The notes: generated by a model from the sequence alone, not told the origin. A stretch of DNA of 64,000 bases from an uncultured Prevotella sp. (GCA_902491375.1 CABUHE010000005.1:1-64000); one strand, 5' to 3'; numbered from the stretch's first letter, positions 15,674-24,816 are shown. Translations and numbers: made by a program.

Positions 15674-17656
15674 TTAGTTCTTATAGTTACGAGTTTGAAC
15701 CTTGATAGCCTCATAGTGGAGCGGCTCCTTGATGAGCTCAGGTGCCTTCTCGTCGCTTCCCTGGTACTCCCAGCAGCCAACGTAGAAGTAGTGCTCATCG
15801 TCACGCTTAGCCTCGCCGTCCTCGGTCTGATACTCCTCACGGAAGTGACCGCCGCAAGACTCGTTACGTGAAAGTGCGTCGTAAGCTATCAGCTCGCCCA
15901 TTGTGATGAAGTCGCGGAGGTGGATAGCCTTGTCAAGCTCTGTGTTAAGACCTTCCTTAGAACCAGGGATGAAGAGGTTTGTCTCGAATTCCTTGCGGAT
16001 CTTCTTTATCATCTCAAGTCCTTCCTTCAGGCCTTCAGCTGTACGGCCCATACCTACGTGCTCCCACATAATGTGGCCAAGCTCCTTGTGGATAGAGTCA
16101 ACTGAACGTTTACCCTTGATGTTCATGAGGCGGTCGATCTCCTTCTGAACACCCTTCTCAGCCTCTTCGAACTCAGGCAGGTCAGTTGAAATGCGCGGCC
16201 AGATAGACTGGTCAGCCAGGTAATTCTGGATAGTGTAAGGCAGAACGAAGTATCCGTCAGCAAGTCCCTGCATAAGAGCAGAAGCACCAAGACGGTTAGC
16301 TCCGTGGTCAGAGAAGTTACACTCGCCGATAGCGAAGAGTCCTTCGATAGTAGTCATCAGCTCGTAGTCAACCCAGATACCACCCATTGTGTAGTGGATA
16401 GCAGGATAAATCATCATCGGGTTGTAATACTTAACGCCGTTGATTTCGTTTCCGACCTCACCCGGATTAACGTCTGTGATCTCCTCGTACATATCGAACA
16501 GGTTGCCGTAACGCTGAAGAACAACGTCAAGACCGAGACGCTCGATACTCTCAGAGAAGTCAAGATAAACTGCAAGACCTGTGTTGTTTACGCCGTAGCC
16601 TTTGTCGCAACGCTCTTTAGCAGCACGGCTAGCAACGTCACGGGGAACGAGGTTACCGAATGCAGGATAACGGCGCTCCAGGTAGTAGTCGCGGTCTTCC
16701 TCAGGAATGTCGGTCGGTTTCTTCTCACCACGCTGCAAAGCCTTTGCGTCTTCGAGCTTCTTCGGAACCCAGATACGGCCGTCGTTACGCAGAGACTCTG
16801 ACATAAGAGTCAGCTTAGACTGGTTAGTTCCGTGTACCGGGATACATGTCGGGTGAATCTGAACGTATGACGGGTTAGCGAAGTAAGCTCCCTTGCGGTA
16901 GCAAGCCATAGCGGCTGTACAGTTACAGCCCATAGCGTTGGTAGAGAGGAAGTATGTATTGCCGTATCCGCCGGTAGCGATTACTACGGCGTTGGCAGCG
17001 AAACGCTCAAGTTTACCGGTTACCAGGTTCTTTGCGATGATACCGCGCGCACGTCCGTTGACGATTACGAGGTCTTCCATCTCATAACGTGTGTAAAGCT
17101 TGACACGTCCTTCGTGAACCTGACGGCTCAGAGCAGAGTAAGCGCCGAGCAGCAGCTGCTGGCCTGTCTGTCCCTTAGCGTAGAATGTACGTGATACCTG
17201 TGCGCCACCGAATGAACGGTTTGCAAGCATGCCGCCGTACTCGCGTGCGAACGGAACGCCCTGAGCGACACACTGGTCGATAATGTTGTTTGACACCTCA
17301 GCAAGGCGGTAAACGTTAGCCTCACGTGCGCGGTAGTCACCACCCTTTACTGTATCGTAGAAAAGACGGTAAACAGAGTCGCCGTCGTTCTGATAGTTCT
17401 TGGCTGCGTTGATACCTCCCTGAGCTGCGATTGAGTGAGCGCGGCGAGGTGAGTCTTGTATGCAGAAGTTGAGGACGTTGAAGCCCATCTCGCCGAGAGA
17501 TGCGGCAGCGCTGGCTCCGGCAAGTCCGGTGCCGACTACGATAACGTCCAATTTCAGTTTGTTCTTAGGATTGACCAGACGCTGGTGAGCCTTATAGTTG
17601 GTCCATTTCTCTGCTATCGGTCCCTCTGGTATCTTGGAATTTAATTGCTTTGCCAT
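15674..17656 (-). CDS. sdhA: Fumarate reductase/succinate dehydrogenase flavoprotein subunit
   Basis: This 660-residue FAD-binding catalytic subunit interconverts fumarate and succinate. VVGTGLAGASAAASLGEMGF is the dinucleotide-binding loop. AHSIAAQGGINA contains the histidine that binds FAD covalently in this family, and HPTCIP lies in the substrate site. Length and motifs are complete, and the long form is typical of the diheme, three-subunit Bacteroidetes type. The gap to the upstream cytochrome gene is 39 bp and consists mainly of the 7-bp GAATTAT repeat. Confidence 0.95.
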   Translation of the reverse strand: MAKQLNSKIPEGPIAEKWTNYKAHQRLVNPKNKLKLDVIVVGTGLAGASAAASLGEMGFNVLNFCIQDSPRRAHSIAAQGGINAAKNYQNDGDSVYRLFYDTVKGGDYRAREANVYRLAEVSNNIIDQCVAQGVPFAREYGGMLANRSFGGAQVSRTFYAKGQTGQQLLLGAYSALSRQVHEGRVKLYTRYEMEDLVIVNGRARGIIAKNLVTGKLERFAANAVVIATGGYGNTYFLSTNAMGCNCTAAMACYRKGAYFANPSYVQIHPTCIPVHGTNQSKLTLMSESLRNDGRIWVPKKLEDAKALQRGEKKPTDIPEEDRDYYLERRYPAFGNLVPRDVASRAAKERCDKGYGVNNTGLAVYLDFSESIERLGLDVVLQRYGNLFDMYEEITDVNPGEVGNEINGVKYYNPMMIYPAIHYTMGGIWVDYELMTTIEGLFAIGECNFSDHGANRLGASALMQGLADGYFVLPYTIQNYLADQSIWPRISTDLPEFEEAEKGVQKEIDRLMNIKGKRSVDSIHKELGHIMWEHVGMGRTAEGLKEGLEMIKKIRKEFETNLFIPGSKEGLNTELDKAIHLRDFITMGELIAYDALSRNESCGGHFREEYQTEDGEAKRDDEHYFYVGCWEYQGSDEKAPELIKEPLHYEAIKVQTRNYKN

Positions 17657-17658
17657 AA

Positions 17659-17692
17659 TAATTATGAATTACGAATTATGAATTATGAATTG
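17659..17692. repeat. 7-bp GAATTAT repeat between sdhC and sdhA
   Basis: GAATTAC, GAATTAT, GAATTAT and GAATTGG follow each other from 17666 with a 7-bp period. The same family makes up the 55-bp array near 35.4-35.8 kb. It fills almost the entire intercistronic gap of the operon, so it is transcribed and may shape the mRNA ahead of sdhA. Confidence 0.65.
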
Positions 17693-17695
17693 GTA

Positions 17696-18373
17696 TTACC
17701 ACATGCTGGGAGCTATGCCGAAAGCGAACGCCAGCACAACAACGAGGAATCCCAGCATAAGCAGCGTGGTGTAGATGATGCCGATTGTCTTCCAACGGTT
17801 GAACCAAACCTTGCCACTCCATCCGAGAGTCTGCATTGCGCTCCAGAATCCGTGAGAGAGGTGGAACCAGATAGCTACCAGCCAGATGATGTAGAGCACC
17901 ACGTAAACCGGACATGAGAATGTGTCGAGGATGTAAGCGAAACCGTCCGACGGGCTGTGAGGAACGGCGATGCCTGTAAGCTCGGCAAACATCATGTTGT
18001 ACCAGAAGTTGAACATGTGGAGGGCGAGACCCAGCAGAACGATGATACCAAGTACGAGCATGTTCTGTGAAGCCCACTCTACCTTACCCGGACGGGTTGT
18101 TACGGCATAACGCTCGTCACCGCGGGCACGGCGGTTCTGCATTGTCAGCAGGAACGCGTACACGATGTGGATGACTGCAAGGGCAGCCAATGCCAACGTA
18201 GCAACGAGGGCGTACCAGTTAGCCCCGAGGAACTCACACACTGCGTTGTAAGCGTCGCCCGAGAAGAGAGCCACTAAGTTCATTGACATGTGGAATGTCA
18301 AGAACAGGATAAGCGCGACGCCAGTAACGGACATCACGACCTTCCTTCCGATAGATGAATTACATAACCACAT
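17696..18373 (-). CDS. sdhC: Succinate dehydrogenase/fumarate reductase cytochrome b subunit
   Basis: This integral membrane subunit of about 225 residues and five hydrophobic helices binds heme b and quinone and anchors the catalytic subunits. The ATG at 18373 (MWLCNSSIGRKVVMSVTG) matches the usual N-terminus of Bacteroidetes homologs; the frame is open 21 codons further upstream, but that part is AT-rich leader. Histidines in TFHMSMN and LHMFNFW are candidate heme ligands. It is the first gene of the C-A-B operon, transcribed from the promoter at 18485-18515. Confidence 0.9.
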   Translation of the reverse strand: MWLCNSSIGRKVVMSVTGVALILFLTFHMSMNLVALFSGDAYNAVCEFLGANWYALVATLALAALAVIHIVYAFLLTMQNRRARGDERYAVTTRPGKVEWASQNMLVLGIIVLLGLALHMFNFWYNMMFAELTGIAVPHSPSDGFAYILDTFSCPVYVVLYIIWLVAIWFHLSHGFWSAMQTLGWSGKVWFNRWKTIGIIYTTLLMLGFLVVVLAFAFGIAPSMW

Positions 18374-18484
18374 AAATGATTGAAGTTTTAAAGTATTAAA
18401 TGAATTTATTAATAATATCCATTCACACATAACCACATGCCCCGCTATACCTTATAATAGGTATGACGGTGCATCTTGGGGTTG

Positions 18485-18515
18485 CAAATATACTCTATTT
18501 TGGCGATAAATCAAA
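18485..18515 (-). promoter_or_regulatory. Promoter of the sdhCAB operon
   Basis: On the minus strand TTTG (18512-18515) and TATATTTG (18485-18492) are 19 bp apart, a full match to the Bacteroidetes consensus. The leader before sdhC is about 105 nt. Confidence 0.75.
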
Positions 18516-18518
18516 GTA

Positions 18519-18553
18519 TTTGCTTAAATTTTCGATTTTAATTCTTACTTTTG
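18519..18553 (+). promoter_or_regulatory. Promoter of mnmG
   Basis: TTTG (18519-18522) and TACTTTTG (18546-18553) on the plus strand are 23 bp apart. The -33 boxes of this promoter and of the divergent sdhC promoter are only 3 bp apart, so the two may compete for polymerase. Confidence 0.55.
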
Positions 18554-18716
18554 CGCTGTCTGCGCACACACCGGCAGCAAACAGGCCGTCAGACGGGCAT
18601 TGACCTAAGAGAGCCTGACAGACGTTGCTCAAAGGCATACTTCAGCCGGAACGTCAGTCTGGCGGAGAAGCCGCCTGACGGCAGAATTAATCCGGCGTGT
18701 ATGCAGTAAAATACGT

Positions 18717-20594
18717 ATGAATATGATTCTGAAATACGACGTTATCGTGATTGGAGGCGGACACGCCGGCTGCGAGGCCGCAGCCGCCTCGGCCAACATG
18801 GGCGCAAGGACTTGCCTTGTTACCATGGACATGAACAAGATTGCCCAGATGAGCTGCAACCCGGCCGTCGGCGGCATTGCGAAAGGACAGATTGTAAGAG
18901 AAATCGACGCGCTCGGCGGACAGATGGGTCTGGTAACCGACGCTACGGCAATCCAGTTCCGTATGCTCAACCGCTCAAAAGGCCCGGCAGTATGGAGCCC
19001 ACGCGCACAGTGCGACCGAGGCAAGTTCATCTGGAAGTGGCGCTCTGTGCTCGACCGCACCGACCGCCTTGACATCTGGCAGGACCAGGCAGAGGAGCTT
19101 ATCGTAGAGCAAGGACGCGCGGTAGGCGTAAGAACCGTGTGGGGAGTTGAGCTTAGGGCAAAGAGCACAGTGCTGACAGCCGGCACATTCCTGAACGGTC
19201 TGCTGCACATCGGACGCAAGCATCTGCCCGGCGGAAGAATAGCCGAGCCGGCAGTCGAGCATCTGACCGAAAGCATAACACGCCACGGAATAACGGCCGG
19301 ACGAATGAAGACCGGCACACCGGTGCGCATAGACCGGCGCTCAGTTCACTTCGAAGACATGGAGATTCAGGACGGCGAGCACGACTACCACAGCTTCAGC
19401 TTCATGTCGGCAGGACGGCCGCTGAAACAGCTGCCCTGCTGGACTTGCTACACCAACCCTGAAGTTCACAGCACGCTGATGAGCGGACTGGCAGACTCTC
19501 CGCTCTACAACGGACAGATAAAAAGCATCGGCCCACGCTACTGCCCTTCAATCGAGACAAAGCTCGTAACCTTCCCCGACAAGCAGCAGCATCCGCTGTT
19601 TCTTGAGCCGGAGGGCGAAGACACCAACGAGATGTATCTCAACGGCTTCTCGTCATCAATGCCGATGGATGTCCAGATTAACGCGCTCAGAAAGATTCCG
19701 GCACTGCGCGACGCCCGCGTCTACCGTCCGGGCTACGCCATAGAGTACGACTTCTTCGACCCGACGCAGCTGCGCCACTCGCTCGAATCGAAAATACTGC
19801 CCGGACTTTTCATGGCCGGACAGGTAAACGGAACGACAGGTTATGAGGAAGCGGCAGGCCAAGGACTGGTCGCCGGAATAAACGCCGCGCTAAGCTGCGC
19901 CGGCAGCGAGCCGTTCACAATGCGCCGCGATGAGTCTTACATCGGAGTACTCATAGACGACCTCGTCACCAAAGGCGTGGACGAACCTTACCGTATGTTC
20001 ACCAGCCGTGCCGAATACAGAATACTGTTAAGGCAGGACGACGCCGACGCCCGACTTACAGAGCGAGCCTACGAACTTGGTCTGGCTACACGCGAGCGCT
20101 ACGACTGGTGGATGGAGAAGAAAGAAGCCATCAACCATGTAATCGACTACTGCAACAATACTCCGGTAAAACCGCACGACATAAATTCGGCTCTCGAAGC
20201 ATTGGGCACCACTCCACTGCGTGAGGGTTGCAAGATAGCCGACCTCATAGCACGCCCGCAGCTGACAATGAGCAACCTCTCTGAAATTCTGCCCGGACTG
20301 CGCGAGACGTTGGAATCGCTGCCCAACCGAAAAGACGAGATAACCGAGGCCGCTGAAATCAAGATGAAGTACAAAGGCTACATAGAGCGAGAGCGTATGG
20401 TGGCCGACAAGATGCACCGTCTGGAGAACATCAAAATCCGCGGACATTTCAAGTATTCAGAGATGCAGCAGCTGTCGACTGAGGCACGTCAGAAACTTGA
20501 AAAAATCGACCCTGAAACACTGGCTCAGGCAAGCCGTATTCCGGGCGTGTCGCCAAGCGATATTAACATCATGCTCGTCCTCATGAAACGTTAG
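18717..20594 (+). CDS. mnmG: tRNA uridine-5-carboxymethylaminomethyl modification enzyme MnmG
   Basis: This 625-residue FAD protein works with MnmE to modify the wobble uridine (U34) of several tRNAs. The dinucleotide-binding motif VIGGGHAGCEAAAA is at the N-terminus, and the family signatures PRYCPSIE and MFTSRAEYR are present. Length is normal. The start is ATG 18717, with an alternative ATG two codons later. mnmG (gidA) lies near the origin in many bacteria, and the parS site 10 bp after the stop supports that here. Confidence 0.97.
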   Translation: MNMILKYDVIVIGGGHAGCEAAAASANMGARTCLVTMDMNKIAQMSCNPAVGGIAKGQIVREIDALGGQMGLVTDATAIQFRMLNRSKGPAVWSPRAQCDRGKFIWKWRSVLDRTDRLDIWQDQAEELIVEQGRAVGVRTVWGVELRAKSTVLTAGTFLNGLLHIGRKHLPGGRIAEPAVEHLTESITRHGITAGRMKTGTPVRIDRRSVHFEDMEIQDGEHDYHSFSFMSAGRPLKQLPCWTCYTNPEVHSTLMSGLADSPLYNGQIKSIGPRYCPSIETKLVTFPDKQQHPLFLEPEGEDTNEMYLNGFSSSMPMDVQINALRKIPALRDARVYRPGYAIEYDFFDPTQLRHSLESKILPGLFMAGQVNGTTGYEEAAGQGLVAGINAALSCAGSEPFTMRRDESYIGVLIDDLVTKGVDEPYRMFTSRAEYRILLRQDDADARLTERAYELGLATRERYDWWMEKKEAINHVIDYCNNTPVKPHDINSALEALGTTPLREGCKIADLIARPQLTMSNLSEILPGLRETLESLPNRKDEITEAAEIKMKYKGYIERERMVADKMHRLENIKIRGHFKYSEMQQLSTEARQKLEKIDPETLAQASRIPGVSPSDINIMLVLMKR

Positions 20595-20604
20595 GACAGC
20601 GTGA

Positions 20605-20620
20605 TGTTTCACGTGAAACA
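20605..20620. other. parS centromere site (perfect 16-bp match)
   Basis: TGTTTCACGTGAAACA matches the conserved bacterial parS palindrome exactly. ParB binds such sites, spreads and recruits ParA and condensin, usually near the replication origin. It lies 10 bp after the mnmG stop codon. No parA or parB gene is in the window. Confidence 0.9.
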
Positions 20621-20817
20621 AAATAAGCATTTTTTGTTAAGCCAAATCGTTGGAAAGGTCTGAAAGATAATAACATACAAACTCAGTCCACAAATTTGCT
20701 TGAAGGCAAAAATTGAGAGTTTTCACGAAGAAAAGGGGCACTTCTCAAGGTATGTTCCACGTACCTGCACGGCAGGCAAGAGCTACCGACAAAACAGGCT
20801 CTGCCCTGCCCCAACAA

Positions 20818-20927
20818 GGGGCACGCCGAGGGGCATTCTGAAAGAGCATATTTTGCTTTATGAAAGGTGTCCTTTCACCGTGCAGAAGAGTACCTTTTAT
20901 AACGCGAAAGAGCATCTCTTGGAATGG
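20818..20927. repeat. 22-bp-phased array between mnmG and apt
   Basis: Segments begin at 20818, 20840, 20862, 20884 and 20906. The units at 20840 and 20906 share GAAAGAGCAT followed by a T-rich half, giving a weak dyad within each unit. An open frame of 130 codons (20700-21092) crosses this array but has repeat-driven, low-quality sequence and is not annotated. The remainder of the gap 20621-21247 is A-rich on the coding strand and holds nothing else that I can support. Confidence 0.55.
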
Positions 20928-21247
20928 GCTGAAAGCAGACTTGCAAGCGCATGGATTCTGCCCTATCCAGTCTTAACGCAGAGTGCGGAACGGCAACAGC
21001 AGCAGACAGTACAGAAGGCGAAAAAGTCTGAAAAGCAACATGCCGATGCCTCGGCCATTAACCGCAAAAACTGCAAAGGCAGACTGGCATAAAGGCTAAA
21101 AACAGCCACCGGCAACTGACGGCCAAGCACGGCTGAAGCCGTAAGCAATAATATAAATAAGGTATCTGCGCAGGCAATAATTACAGGCGCAGACAACGCA
21201 AAAGAACAACAATAACCATAACAATAAAACAAGTTAAGTAAAACAAA

Positions 21248-21778
21248 ATGAACAACAAGACTTTACTGGAAAATCTGAGATGTATCCCGGATTTCCCGAA
21301 AAAAGGAATCAACTTCAGAGACGTTACCACCCTGTTTGACAACCCTGAATGTCTGCAAATAATGCAGGACGAGCTTTACGACCTGTATAAGGACAAGGGT
21401 ATTACAAAGATTGTCGGCATCGAGAGCCGCGGCTTTATCATGTCTTCAGCACTGGCCGTAAGACTCCACGCTGGCGTAGTTCTTTGCCGTAAACCGGGCA
21501 AGCTGCCGGGCGAAACTATACAGGAGAGTTACACAAAAGAGTACGGAACAGACACTATCGAGATACATAAAGACGCCATAAACAGCGACGACATTGTACT
21601 GCTGCATGACGACCTGCTGGCAACCGGCGGAACTATGAAAGCTGCCTACGACCTCGTAAAGAAGTTCAATCCGAAGAAGATATACGTAAACTTCATTATC
21701 GAGCTTGTAAATGAAAATCTGAACGGCCGCGACAACTTCGAAAAAGGCACAGATATAACAAGTCTGCTGAAAGTATAG
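21248..21778 (+). CDS. apt: Adenine phosphoribosyltransferase
   Basis: This 176-residue cytoplasmic enzyme salvages adenine with PRPP to form AMP. The PRPP-binding loop appears as VLLHDDLLATGGT, and GIESRGFIMS is the conserved base-site region. The start is ATG 21248 after an A-rich leader. It lies between the two parS sites, and the spacing suggests a separate transcription unit from mnmG. Confidence 0.96.
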   Translation: MNNKTLLENLRCIPDFPKKGINFRDVTTLFDNPECLQIMQDELYDLYKDKGITKIVGIESRGFIMSSALAVRLHAGVVLCRKPGKLPGETIQESYTKEYGTDTIEIHKDAINSDDIVLLHDDLLATGGTMKAAYDLVKKFNPKKIYVNFIIELVNENLNGRDNFEKGTDITSLLKV

Positions 21779-21917
21779 CAGACGCTGGAATGCAGAAATA
21801 CCCCTGTCCGCGCAGTAAAAACAGAAGCGTACAGGGGTACAAAGCAACGACAAAACTCAGGCAGGCGACGCGCCATACAGCCACATACGGCACTGTCGCA
21901 AGGTCTGCAAATGTTAA

Positions 21918-21933
21918 AGTTTCACGTGAAACA
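21918..21933. other. Second parS site (15 of 16 bases)
   Basis: AGTTTCACGTGAAACA differs from the parS consensus only at the first base. It lies in the apt-uvrC gap, 1.3 kb from the perfect site. Two sites this close fit the usual clustering of parS near the origin. Confidence 0.8.
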
Positions 21934-21973
21934 TTATCTACTGAAATACCTTTAAACAAAGCACTTGCAGTCT

Positions 21974-23848
21974 ATGACTAAAGAAGAAAACGAGAAACGG
22001 CTTGAGCGTCTGAAGGCTATTGTGAGCAACCTGCCGCAGAAGCCCGGCAGCTATCAGTATTATGACGAGAACGGCACGATAATATACGTGGGCAAGGCGA
22101 AGAACCTAAAGAACCGCGTATCGTCCTATTTTCATAAGGAGGTAGACCGTTTCAAGACGAAAGTGCTTGTCAGCAAGATTCACGACATAACCTACACGGT
22201 GGTAAACACCGAAGAAGACGCTCTGCTGCTTGAGAACAATCTCATAAAAAAATACAAGCCGCGCTACAACATTCTGCTGAAAGACGGCAAGACTTACCCC
22301 TCAATCTGCGTTACGAACGAGTATTTTCCACGCATATTCAAGACCCGTACAATCAATAAAAAATGGGGCACATACTACGGTCCTTACAGCCATGTAGGCT
22401 CGATGTACGCCATACTCGACCTGATAAAGAAGCTCTACCGTCCGCGCACATGCCACTTCCAGATAACCCGCGAGGGCATAGAACAGGGCAAATACAAGCC
22501 CTGTCTGGAGTACCACATACACAACTGTGGCGCTCCGTGCGTATCCAAACAGAGCTATGAGGACTATCAGGAGAACATCGCGCAGGCACGTGAGATACTT
22601 AAAGGAAATACGCGCGAACTGCAACGCACAATCTACGCAAAGATGATGAAACTTGCGGAGGAAATGCGCTTTGAGGAAGCCGAGGAACTGAAACAGCGCT
22701 ACCTGGCACTCGAAGGATTCTGCGCAAAGAGCGAAGTGGTAAGCCACACCATCAACAACGTAGACGTTTTCACCATTACGGACGACCAGAATACGGCTTT
22801 CGTGAACTACATGCACGTTACGAACGGCAGCATAAACCAGGCGCAGACGTTCGAGATGAAGAAGAAACTGAACGAGACCGCCGAGGAGATTTTACAGCTC
22901 GCGATAGTGCAGATACGCGAACGCATGGGCAGCAGGTCACGAGAGGTTATTGTACCGTTTCCGCTCGATATGGAGCTTGACGGCATAACGCTGACAATAC
23001 CGCAGCGAGGCGACAAAAGAACTCTGCTCGAACTGTCTGAAATGAACGGCAAACAGTACCGTTTCGACCGCCTGAAACAGGCTGAAAAGCTCAATCCTGA
23101 GCAGAAATCAGTGCGCCTTATGAAGGAGATTCAGGACGCTCTGAAGCTGCCGAAAATGCCTTATCAGATAGAAATGTTCGACAACTCGAACATCAGCGGA
23201 ACCGACGCCGTGGCTGCCTGCGTGGTGTTCAAGAAGATGAAACCAAGCAAGAAAGACTACCGTAAATACATAATAAAAACGGTAACCGGCCCTGACGATT
23301 ACGCCTCGATGCAGGAGGTTGTAAGGCGACGCTACACCCGTCTGCGTGACGAAGGTCAGCCCCTGCCCGACCTCATAATAACCGACGGCGGACAAGGTCA
23401 GATGAGCGTCGTGCGCGAGGTTGTCGAAGGCGAGCTTCACCTCAATATTCCGATAGCCGGACTGGCCAAAAACGACCGTCACCGCACCAACGAGCTGCTC
23501 TACGGAGTGCCGCCTGTTGTGATAGGAATGAAGACCGACAGCGAGCTTTTCCACCTGCTTACACACATGCAGGACGAGGTTCACCGCTTCGCCATAACCT
23601 TCCACCGCGACAAGCGAAGCAAGCACGCGCTGCACTCAGAAATGGACGACATCCGAGGCATCGGGCCTAAGACAAAAGACGCTCTGCTGAAGGAGCTGAA
23701 GACTGTGAAACGCATCAAAGAAGCAAGTCTTGACGACCTGACAAAACTGATAGGACAGGCCAAGGCGAATATAGTATGGCAGCACTTCAACGGAGATGCC
23801 AAACAGGCTAACGAAACAGCCCAAAACGCGCCGCAAAAGACCGTCTGA
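21974..23848 (+). CDS. uvrC: Excinuclease ABC subunit C
   Basis: This 624-residue nucleotide-excision-repair nuclease makes the two incisions around a lesion recognised by UvrAB. The N-terminal GIY-YIG domain (IIYVGKAKNLKNRVSSYF), a central UVR helical pair (FEEAEELKQRY), the RNase H-like C-nuclease (MFDNSNISGTDAVA) and C-terminal helix-hairpin-helix motifs (IRGIGPKTKDALL) appear in the normal order. The ATG at 21974 is preferred over the TTG at 21965. Confidence 0.96.
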   Translation: MTKEENEKRLERLKAIVSNLPQKPGSYQYYDENGTIIYVGKAKNLKNRVSSYFHKEVDRFKTKVLVSKIHDITYTVVNTEEDALLLENNLIKKYKPRYNILLKDGKTYPSICVTNEYFPRIFKTRTINKKWGTYYGPYSHVGSMYAILDLIKKLYRPRTCHFQITREGIEQGKYKPCLEYHIHNCGAPCVSKQSYEDYQENIAQAREILKGNTRELQRTIYAKMMKLAEEMRFEEAEELKQRYLALEGFCAKSEVVSHTINNVDVFTITDDQNTAFVNYMHVTNGSINQAQTFEMKKKLNETAEEILQLAIVQIRERMGSRSREVIVPFPLDMELDGITLTIPQRGDKRTLLELSEMNGKQYRFDRLKQAEKLNPEQKSVRLMKEIQDALKLPKMPYQIEMFDNSNISGTDAVAACVVFKKMKPSKKDYRKYIIKTVTGPDDYASMQEVVRRRYTRLRDEGQPLPDLIITDGGQGQMSVVREVVEGELHLNIPIAGLAKNDRHRTNELLYGVPPVVIGMKTDSELFHLLTHMQDEVHRFAITFHRDKRSKHALHSEMDDIRGIGPKTKDALLKELKTVKRIKEASLDDLTKLIGQAKANIVWQHFNGDAKQANETAQNAPQKTV

Positions 23849-23947
23849 CGCGCTCTGAAAGGCCACAAACCGCAGCGCGGTAACCTATCAGTCAGGCACA
23901 GAGAAGAGCTCTCAGAAGCAATCTAAATGAACTTACAAGCAATAAAA

Positions 23948-24400
23948 ATGAAGACAGTTATACAACGAGTAAGCCGTGCGTCAGTAACAATCGGCGGAAC
24001 ATTAAAATCAGAGATAGGCCGTGGCTACATGATACTGCTGGGCGTTGCCGAAGGCGACACGGAAGAGGACGTGGACTGGCTGGTGAAGAAGATTGCAGCG
24101 CTGCGCGTCTTTGACGATGCCGACGGCGTGATGAACCTGCCCATTACAGAGGTAGGCGGCGAGATACTCGTAGTAAGCCAGTTCACACTGCTGGCGTCAT
24201 ACAAGAAAGGTAACCGCCCGTCGTGGATTCATGCAGCCCGACATGAGGTTTCAATACCTCTGTATGAGAGTTTCTGCGAGAAACTTCACAGGCTCACAGG
24301 ACTAAAAGTAGGCACAGGCGAGTTTGGTGCAGACATGCAGGTTGAGCTTATAAACGACGGCCCTGTAACCATCTGTATGGATACGAGGAATAAGGAGTGA
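23948..24400 (+). CDS. dtd: D-aminoacyl-tRNA deacylase
   Basis: This 150-residue enzyme removes D-amino acids wrongly attached to tRNA. MKTVIQRVSRASVTI is the typical N-terminus, so the ATG at 23948 is chosen over one seven codons upstream. SQFTLLASYKKGNRPS and the late NDGPVTICMDT (Gly-Pro motif) form the active-site signatures. It lies in the uvrC-dtd-mazG-like-deoC series on one strand, with a gap of about 100 bp after uvrC. Confidence 0.95.
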   Translation: MKTVIQRVSRASVTIGGTLKSEIGRGYMILLGVAEGDTEEDVDWLVKKIAALRVFDDADGVMNLPITEVGGEILVVSQFTLLASYKKGNRPSWIHAARHEVSIPLYESFCEKLHRLTGLKVGTGEFGADMQVELINDGPVTICMDTRNKE

Positions 24401-24448
24401 ATAAGTGAAGAACGAAGAGTGAAGAGTGAAGAATTAAGAGTGAAAAAT
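24396..24448. repeat. 7-bp GAAGAGT-type repeat after dtd
   Basis: From 24396 the sequence runs as purine-rich heptads such as GAAGAGT, GAAGAGT, GAAGAAT, TAAGAGT and GAAAAAT. The dtd stop codon lies within the beginning of the repeat, and the next gene starts 11 bp after its end. The pyrimidine-strand version is abundant at 48.6-49.06 kb. Confidence 0.65.
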
Positions 24449-24458
24449 CTATTTTGAC

Positions 24459-24803
24459 ATGGAAGGAGATATAACTTTACGCGAGGCGCAACAGCTTGTA
24501 GACCAGTGGATTAAACAATACGGCGTGCGCTATTTCAGCGAACTTACCAACATGGCCTGCCTCACTGAGGAGGTTGGCGAACTGGCTCGTATCATGGCAC
24601 GCAAATACGGCGACCAGAGCTTCAAGAAAGGTGAACCGCAAGACCCTTCAGACGAGATGGCCGACGTGCTTTGGGTGCTTATGTGCCTGGCTAATCAGAC
24701 CGGTGTAGACCTGACTGACGCGCTGCGCAAGAACCTTGAAAAGAAGACAAAACGCGACAATACGAGACATATTAACAATGAAAAATTAAAAAGTAAAAAT
24801 TAA
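24459..24803 (+). CDS. MazG-like nucleotide pyrophosphohydrolase
   Basis: This small, all-helical 114-residue protein has the MazG-type metal-binding pattern EEVGELARIMAR and the later DEMADVLWVL, which bind magnesium for hydrolysis of nucleoside triphosphates to monophosphates. It is probably a housekeeping enzyme that removes non-canonical nucleotides; its exact substrate is unknown. The last residues (NNEKLKSKN) are encoded by a 7-bp TAAAAAT-like repeat, so the native C-terminus may have been extended by repeat sequence. It starts 58 bp after dtd and ends 13 bp before deoC. Confidence 0.85.
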   Translation: MEGDITLREAQQLVDQWIKQYGVRYFSELTNMACLTEEVGELARIMARKYGDQSFKKGEPQDPSDEMADVLWVLMCLANQTGVDLTDALRKNLEKKTKRDNTRHINNEKLKSKN

Positions 24804-24816
24804 AAATCATATCATT

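Noticed and set aside
20700..21092. 130-codon frame between mnmG and apt
   Set aside because: It crosses the 22-bp array and has no domain, no start context and a repeat-driven sequence.
20595..21964. Replication origin oriC between mnmG and uvrC
   Set aside because: parS sites are present, but I found no cluster of DnaA boxes (TTATCCACA-type) and no dnaA, so the origin itself is not claimed.
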